Of a stretch of 64,000 nucleotides of DNA, positions 39,642 to 64,000 are shown one piece after another. The stretch is from NCBI GenBank assembly GCA_037389465.1, contig JAZARR010000105.1, positions 2,046,001 through 2,110,000 on the forward strand. The letters run 5' to 3'. Numbering within the stretch: position 1 is the first letter of the stretch; every line of letters begins with the position of its first letter. The position numbers and the translations under genes were made by a program. The notes beneath the pieces are model-generated. The model worked only from the letters and a program-made list of their open reading frames with translations, was not told where the DNA came from and searched no databases. This DNA comes from Baylisascaris procyonis (Eukaryota; Nematoda; Chromadorea; Rhabditida; Ascarididae).

Positions 39642-39960
39642 TAATTTACTTATTTACTTATTTACTTTAATCGACAAAGCATTCATTACGAATAGGTGTC
39701 TCTTCATATCGCTTCCACTTCCGCTTAGCTGAAGTTATACGGTAGCGTGAAGGTTAGGGCTTAGGCTCGTCTCCTGCCCATCGGATACTGACGAGTCGAT
39801 TCATCGTTGTTCCACTCAAGAAGAGGATTCGGACTTGCTCCACCGCCTTCGTCCCTATGAGGCGCCTGGTTGGAGTGACTCGGTAGGACGGAGCCAGATA
39901 GCCTAGTCGGAGCCCTCTTTAAACCGACCGCGCAGTAACCATTTGAATAATTAGGTGGCT
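39642..39960 (-). mobile_element. SINE-like or chimeric element with a LINE tail
   Basis: Read on the - strand, a GC-rich body (39721-39960) runs into about 40 bases (39681-39720) that closely match the 3' end of the RTE-like element at 41.4 kb, including the codons for KWKRYEET. It then ends in a TAAA/TAAG-type simple tail (39642-39672). The body itself does not match the RTE reading frame. A body unrelated to the LINE joined to a shared LINE 3' end is how SINEs borrow LINE machinery. A box-B-like word (AAGTCCGAATCC) is present on the - strand, but a good A box is not. It could instead be a divergent LINE subfamily. Confidence 0.5.
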
Positions 39961-40726
39961 GCAATTAAAATGAACTCTTGATAAGCTCAATCTACATGAG
40001 AGACATGAAACTTGCATTAGGAATTAGCCTTACAAGGAATCTTCGTACTTATTTCCTCAGTTCATTGTTCACTTAGAAGTATTACTGTTTTGTTGTCGAA
40101 ATTCTGATTGCGTTCTACCGTATTGCAGTTTGCGTGTTGCCGTCGATTCGCATTGCTGATACTATTGAGTGCATAAAGATGCCATTTACTGCAAAGAATA
40201 AAATCTTAGCATTCATTTAGGCTTGTTATTCAAAATAGGTTGCAAATAAGTTTACTCTGCTGAGTAAAAAGAAAGAACATCTTAGTTATTCCAGAGTTGC
40301 TTATAAACGAGGAGAAAGGGAGAGGTAAAAAGGAAAGATAGAGGTATTTCTGACATTTATTCAATTACATGGATTTTTCAAATTACACTGCTCGTGTCAA
40401 CGTTACATAAATGTACACTGTTCACCTTCTCAACATATTATTGTTGACTTCTTTGCGAATTGTTTGAGTGAGTGCGAGGATAAATCAAGCTGCTTCATTC
40501 AACGATTGCATATAGTCACTGTGTAGAACGTATATGTCGACTTGATTAGCAATTTGGGATGAGAAATTCATTCTGAATTTTGTTCTCATCTGCGAGAATA
40601 TTTCTTCTTCAAATTCCATCATTCACCGAAAATGAAAGGATTTCGTAAGAATTTCAGCTCACTTAACACTAGCAACGAATATTGTATGATGCTCGCTTTA
40701 TTACTTATTGAAAACATGAAATTATC

Positions 40727-40730
<4 letters not shown>

Positions 40731-40799
<69 letters not shown>
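40731..40799. repeat. (TA)n microsatellite
   Basis: About 34 uninterrupted TA units. The long open frame across it is an artefact of the repeat (alternating Tyr and Ile codons). Confidence 0.98.
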
Positions 40800-40802
<3 letters not shown>

Positions 40803-41394
40803 CAGGTGGTGCACTAAATCGTGCATCTGCGCTAAATCTATTAGTGGTAAGTATTAGTCAAAAGTTTCATTAAACATTTCACAAGAATGGAACCACACCT
40901 TTTCGTTTTCAGAAAAATGCCGCACACCTTTTAACCTCAATTTTCTCAAATTGTCTTTTTCTCATATCAAAGAATGTTGTAACGGTTGGCGAGCAATTAT
41001 TGCACCAAAGGAAACGCCAAATACGAGATGCATTCTTATTCTAAATAAACGTGAACATTGAATAACATCTTTAACGTGACGATATTTTTAAATCTCGACG
41101 AGAGTTTTAAAGGAGAAATTTTCTTAGTAAAAATTTCAACAGAACTTTAAGCGTTTCATCATAACCTGAAAGTATTTTATAGACTGCCATTCAACTGAAT
41201 TCCACTAGCAAACTTCTAAATTTGAATTATGCGAAAGATGTAAGTCGCAAACGCCCTTTATAAAGCTTCGTTGATGATGCAGAATCGGTCGTTTTTCCTT
41301 CTCATTCGTTGAATATATGCCTCATGTGTGTATCACCTTAGGCTTCTTGCGGTCGTTTATGGAAATTTAACGAATGCCTTCATTGCAAATCTAT
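40800..41394. other. non-coding AT-rich DNA
   Basis: Nothing recognised between the (TA)n tract and the RTE-like fragment. Confidence 0.5.
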
Positions 41395-41580
41395 GATGTT
41401 TCATTTATTATTTATTTATTTTATTTGTTTACTTATTTATTTCAATCAACATATTCATTCATTACGAATGAAGGTCTCTTCATATCGCTTCCACTTGTCC
41501 CGAATCAATGCTTCTCTGATCCAGTTGGTTCCTGCGGTCTTTTTTAAAGAATCGCTCCATCGTGATCATGATGTTTCGTT
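41395..41580 (-). mobile_element. 5'-truncated RTE-like LINE fragment
   Basis: On the - strand, 41562 down to 41455 encodes the last 35 residues of an RTE-type LINE polyprotein: it begins RWSDSLKKTAGTNW, continues through ALIRDKWKRYEET, and ends at a TGA (41455-41457). RTE-clade ORFs characteristically finish with an RW(S/T)D-SL stretch and a conserved RD-KW-R motif; that is family knowledge. A (TTTA)-rich stretch at 41397-41445 is the simple-sequence 3' tail as seen from the + strand. The frame is lost upstream of 41562 (TGA in ETS*SRW), so only the 3' end remains, as expected from aborted target-primed reverse transcription. Confidence 0.75.
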
Positions 41581-42869
41581 TAGCGCCTTAAAATTCAGTT
41601 GCAGAAATCCAATCTACTAGCTGAAGAAAGTGCAACGTTTTGATGACATGGTCCTGGTTGTGAGTTTATTGGCATATTTCTTTTTGGCATATTGTTTATT
41701 ATTTTATTGAATATAATGCACTGGTAATTGATGTCGTTTTCATTAGTTTTCCGTGAAATATTGTTCCGTGAAATATTTGTTTGGATTTAGCACTCATTAA
41801 ATGCTTCATATTTCCATCCGGTCTGCCTTATACGTTCTTGAAATCGTTTTCCAGCTACTAGAAATATTCGCCTACGCTTTTGCTATCGCCCTCAAAAAAT
41901 CGCAATTTACTTTATAATATATCATCAAAAACTCCAATGCCCTTTCTAATTTATTTATTCCCTTGCTTGTTTGACGTAGTTTGATCATTGAAAAATGTCC
42001 ACTTTTTTCTGAGCACTTTAGCACGTGAGTCATGCACCCTTTGTGGAGAGGATCGATGCGAAATCATGCCTTTAAATGGGTACTCTTTTTTTCAATACCA
42101 TAAAATGTCAGAAAAGCAAGCCTTAGTTAAGTTTCTAAGTACTACCATCTAGCCGCTAAGCTAAAGTTCGGGGCATTCATTTTGAGCATTCAAAGAGAAC
42201 GGAGGTAGCAACCCGTTCACTGCAAATGCACTTCGTGCTGCTACAGCCTTTGAATGTTTTGAATTGCTTTACTTTCAAAACTTGCAATAGTATGAAATGC
42301 AATTGTGGTGGTTGAATCGGATATATTTCAAGGTGCTGCATGGCAATGAATCTTCCTTATACGGACCGCCTCTTCCCCACTCCAAGTTGCGCAGTGTTTC
42401 TCAGAAGTTGTGCTTAGCCACGCCCTTTTGAACGTCCCACATTTTTTTTCATCCGATTATATGTAATCACCTAGTCTTGCCCATTTTCGCATAATTTTCA
42501 CTGCCGCATTATACTAATTATCACCCATTGTTCACATTGGCTTTGACAAGTTAACGACATAATCTATGTGCATCGGTTGAATCGAGAAGTCATTTGTGTG
42601 AATCATAGTATTTAGGCAACGGTTAACAATACTTGTAACCATTATTTGTATTGTTTATTTTGTATATTTGATTTTTTGTCTTTGTTCTTAAACCTTGTGA
42701 ACTTTGCTGTTTGCGAAGTTACCTATTCACATATCTTTCCCCTACAGTAAAACACCTCTTCATATTATTTAGAAACCTATTTAAAGCTTTAGCCATTTTC
42801 TTTGACGTTATGCAATACTTCGAACGTTACTTTAAATGTGCTCATTTGTTCATCAATAGTGTTGATTAC
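41581..42869. other. upstream region of the SEA-domain gene
   Basis: No gene is seen. This stretch is AT-rich and probably includes the promoter of the downstream gene, though I can identify no specific element. Confidence 0.4.
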
Positions 42870-42920
42870 AGCTGGAGTGCGACTAGTGGATTGCGAAGTG
42901 ACAACGCTGTTTGAACGAAA
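42860..42920 (+). promoter_or_regulatory. splice acceptor and 5' leader of the SEA-domain gene
   Basis: GTGTTGATTACAG ends at 42871, followed by a 49-base leader without an upstream ATG and then ATG at 42921. This fits trans-splicing of a leader or the end of a 5' untranslated intron, and it supports 42921 as the start. Confidence 0.5.
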
Positions 42921-60453
<17,533 letters not shown>

Positions 60454-62465
60454 AAGCGATGGAAGATCATCGGCTTATTATTGAAAGTTAAATTCTATTG
60501 CCTTAGCAATGTTAATTAAAACAGATGGTTATGGGCTTTTCAAATGTCTGGTTTTTTTGGTTTTTATTTAGCGCCGGTGCAGTATTTCTTCATTTGCACA
60601 CTTGTAATCGCCATCGTAAACACCAACTGACTTTACCGCTTTCTTTTTTAACCAGATTGGCGATTGGGAAACTCGAAATGGAGCTTGAGTAAAACTGAGT
60701 TGGAGCTGCTTGAACGATAAACTCAGCTTTTTTCGAGGTCCGTAATTCCCATGCTTTGACGACAACACTGTGCTACTTCTACCTCTACGAGGTATCACTC
60801 TGCCTTCAGCTGTTGATAAGGACTCTTAAAATTCGGGAGCACAGAAGTGGGTTAGCTGGCGCAGCTCCTAGCCTAGAAATAATTTCTTCCCTGCTCAACT
60901 CTGTTCATGAATCGTGGATGAATCATACTATAATTGTTCATAAATTAATTTGTTAGTTCCAGTCCTGCTATGTAATAATTTGTGTCTTATTCGAAATTGA
61001 TTGAAAAATAAAAGATATGATTTCATTAGTTTGAGGCCGATAAGCCAACTTCAGTCCTTAACAGCATTACTCCATTGTTTTATCAGATCCATCATTGCGT
61101 ATAAGTTTCAAAACTTTTTTAAAAGTTTATTCGACATGACCAAATCTCAATAAAAGAATTCAACTTTTTGAAAAGTAGTCTTTGGCGGCACTAAGCAAAA
61201 CAATTCAATACTGCTTACAAACGATTAGGCCAGTGTAGACAAAGATTTTCCATCGATCAGTTATGAATCCATCACTTGAAGAAATGACTTTTTCGTTGGC
61301 TCAATATTATATTATCACATCGGTATCATATCATTGTGAATGAATTTTATACTATGCATTATTATTTCAAGGAAATGTGATTTTTTTTTTCTAAACGATA
61401 CACTTATAAAATTTTTTTTTAAGTATGAGAAAGCTTCTATGTATGTGAATTTTCTTTCAGAAAGATTTTTATGTTGAGGGGAAGTTCATTACTTTTTCAT
61501 AAAGAAGAGAATAGGAGAATAGCAACTGAAATCATAGTTTAAGTAATCTCTTAGATAGTTACGCTAAGTGAAATATGAAAAGATGCAATCGATGATAATA
61601 ATGTCATATTCTTTTTATTTTATTTATGCATTTTCGAAGAAATAAGTACCACTATTCTTGCGTTTTTCACAACGAAAAATTGATAGTTATTGCGCGCTGA
61701 TGGCATAAAAAAATATAAAAATTGGACAAGTATATAATGAGATGATGGAACATCATCCTCTAAGTAAATGAATGAAATTCATCACTCCTATTGCTGCAAC
61801 ATCTACGTAACGATGCCATCTAGCTCAATTCACCTACACTCTTACAATGTGATACTGCTAACTGACATATGTTCGTATTGTTCCTTTCTTGCACTCATCA
61901 TATGCGCTTATAATTGTGCATCTACTAAACCATTACTTGAAAATTTCACTGAAGAAAAGTATAGAAAGGTGAATTCTCGGTTCAAATTAATTGATGTTTT
62001 AGGTGTTCCTCTATGGTTTTAGGCATCGCTTTTCGTTGCATATTTTCATGCAGTGATTTTTCCAACTTTTTTTAATAGAAAAAGCAGATAGCTAAGTAAA
62101 TATGTAAATACGACAAGCATCAAATGCTCAGAGAGGCTATAAAAGAAACCAAAAAGAAAAAATAAAGATGCATGCCCAAAAGCTATCATACAGATTGCAC
62201 GAAGAAATTCAGCACCGGAAGCGTAACCAAATGATATAAGCAGTGAGAATATTGAAACGTGATATTTGCAATGAGGCGGAGAGCGAAACAATTTAACTGT
62301 CTTATAAAACTATCAAAACCATTAAATTTTACGATATCTTCAGATAAGATTTTCCACATGCCCGCAGGATGTTAATGAATACTGCACAAAACATTATTGC
62401 GGCACCCGTTTTCCTGGATAGGTGAAAATAATGTCCATAAAGCTTAAATTCCTAAGGACTTTAGA
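60454..62465. other. 3' flank of the SEA-domain gene, non-coding
   Basis: No gene is supported. AATAAA at 61007-61012 is a candidate poly(A) signal for the upstream gene. The rest is AT-rich with short frames only. Confidence 0.45.
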
Positions 62466-62805
62466 TTAAAGAATGTCAGAAAAACCTCGCACAATCTTAG
62501 AATAGAAGATCAAATCGAATTTAAGTTGGCAATACCTCAATGATCTCGAGTTGAGCCTAGTAAGGTAGTCAGAAAATAGGTTGATAAGGGCAGATTCATG
62601 CAGTACGAATGAAATCCCTTTATATATCTTTGAGCACTGCAATATCAGAAATAAATTGTAGGGGCCATATAGGGTGCCGAATTCATGCATAGACCGATAG
62701 TATGTAATGGAAGCATTAAGGTAACGCTTGAGAACGTGTGTTGCAAAGCATGGAGAATGGTGCTGCTTGCAGTATTGAATGGCTTCCTGATAGCGTTTCG
62801 TCTAA
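62466..62805 (-). mobile_element. decayed CR1/L2-like LINE fragment
   Basis: On the - strand one frame stays open from about 62805 to a stop at 62466. The region near LTRLNSRSLRYCQLKFDLIF and YSKIVRG matches the pattern at the end of CR1/L2 reverse transcriptases (RL-x-x-L-x-L-x-SLE-x-RR-L-x-x-DLI-x-x-YKI-x-x-G; family knowledge). The upstream part (QYCKQHHSPCFATHVLKRYL) is less clearly related. A neighbouring frame (62645-62827) overlaps and is probably an artefact. No intact ORF, endonuclease or catalytic YxDD motif is visible, so this is a relic. Confidence 0.5.
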
Positions 62806-64000
62806 CCATTGGCATCGCAATACGCATCTGTCGATCGAATTAACACCCTAGTCGATTATTATGAATAATCAAAAACCAGTGAGGTGACCAGTGGTGACCG
62901 GTGACCAGTGTGTTAATTTTAGCGTTGAAATGTTAATTTCAGATCACAACGTTGACGGTGAACGATGAGAATACCGGACGATAGGCGACATTAAGTACGA
63001 CGTTGAGCGCGATCGGATCATTCGCCTTCAGCATAAATCTCTCATTGCAATCCGCCAATTTATTCACTGTCGTTTACTAATTTGTATTGAAGCTAACTTG
63101 GTGCTGTCTTTGTTTGTTTTTAAAGTGATGTTGACCATCAGCGCCGAAATATTCGACCAATTTTTTAGATCAGTTCACTTTGTTTTGTTTGTTTCTTTTT
63201 TACTTATTTATTTTTTTAACTCTTGTGATGTCGTTTTATCTCTATATTTCTCATTCATTGACAAACATTTGTTCCTTTCAGTGCTGTGCAAAGGATATAG
63301 TAGGATTGCAGCTTGCCTCTCTCTTCAATGCTCAAAAAAATATCGTCGTAACGAATTCATCTGTCATAAATTTCGTGGAAAAAAAAGCTCAGCAATAAAT
63401 AATCGATAAATTAAATGATAAAAATATTTGAATAATCCAATACGTTTCTAATCCTAGAATTCCGAGCATTTCCGAACCATCTAAGGACGTTGAAATAGTC
63501 GATTTGTGGGACCGATGTGTCCAGTAGGCTAGTATCAATAGCTAATTTAGGCCTTCTAAATTTTAATTCTATGTGAGATATTTTTTCGATGTATTTCTTG
63601 ATCACAATCTATCATATTAAACTGCTCTCTTCAAGTTTATTTCTTGATGACAAATTGTGTATACGATTGCGGGTTCAGGCTTGTCTATTCAACTTATTGG
63701 TTATTAGATTATCGATCATAAGCTGGAATGAGTTAAGCTAATCAACACGACGGCAGATTTCAAAAACGCTTTTAATTGAAAATGAGATGATCGTTTATTT
63801 AGGAAACGAGATGTTCGCAAGCTGTGATTATTGTCATGTGATTTTTACTCATAAAAATTTTTTTGTATAGATCGAATATAAGTTCTTGTCAAGATGCGGT
63901 ATTGTCAGATGTTGCTTAGGAATGTATCCGTCATGATGAATGACAGTTCTGAGGTGCCTGAAATATTACGCAAAAACAAAAAAAAAATTCTTAAATCTTA
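62806..64000. other. non-coding AT-rich DNA
   Basis: No gene is supported. The sequence 62878-62913 repeats GGTGACCAGTG-like words (GAGGTGACCAGTGGTGACCGGTGACCAGTG region), a minor local repeat. The rest is low-complexity AT-rich DNA. Confidence 0.45.

Noticed and set aside
62046..62291. 81-codon hydrophobic frame on the - strand
   Set aside because: It looks receptor-like in hydrophobicity only; there are no conserved motifs and no splice partners.

Overview
The window is nuclear DNA from a nematode, most likely a clade V strongylid-type worm with sparse genes and long introns (inference). Reasons: it is AT-rich and intron-rich, with TTTCAG-type splice acceptors and acceptors placed just upstream of start codons (as for spliced-leader addition). 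It also holds an FMRFamide-like neuropeptide precursor of the nematode-specific flp-22 type and short relics of non-LTR retrotransposons. There is no bacterial gene organisation, and most open frames in the window are chance frames in non-coding DNA.

Layout: (1) 1-17.3 kb is gene-poor. It holds a GC-richer repeat-like block (6.0-6.4 kb), one doubtful coding segment (7.7 kb), small tandem duplications, an (AC)n tract and a compact hairpin at 16.2 kb. (2) 17.33-18.88 kb is flp-22 on the + strand: a signal-peptide exon, a 1.28 kb intron, and an exon encoding three KWMRFG-amide peptides. (3) 18.9-42.9 kb is another gene-poor stretch. It contains a 5'-truncated RTE-like LINE tail at 41.4 kb, a second element at 39.7 kb that shares only its 3' end, a (TA)n tract and several small repeats. 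(4) 42.92-60.45 kb is one large + strand gene, assembled exon by exon here. About 19 exons with consistent splice phases encode a predicted type I membrane protein of about 813 residues: signal peptide, long Thr/Ser/Glu/Pro-rich ectodomain, one membrane-proximal SEA domain with a GSVIV autoproteolysis-type site, one transmembrane helix and a tail of about 67 residues. Its introns carry (TA)n tracts, a 32-bp tandem repeat, a hairpin and a LINE-like reverse transcriptase fragment. (5) 60.5-64 kb is non-coding, with a decayed CR1/L2-like LINE fragment on the - strand near 62.5-62.8 kb.

The two genes are not obviously linked in function: one is a secreted neuropeptide precursor, the other a mucin-like SEA-domain surface protein of a kind often found at apical or cuticle-facing membranes. 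The least explained items are the identity of the SEA protein, the repeats on both sides of its main SEA exon, and the shared-tail repeat pair at 39.7/41.4 kb. All exon boundaries are read by eye; a few joins (first intron, exon 7 start, exon 11 donor, last exon) are explicitly uncertain.
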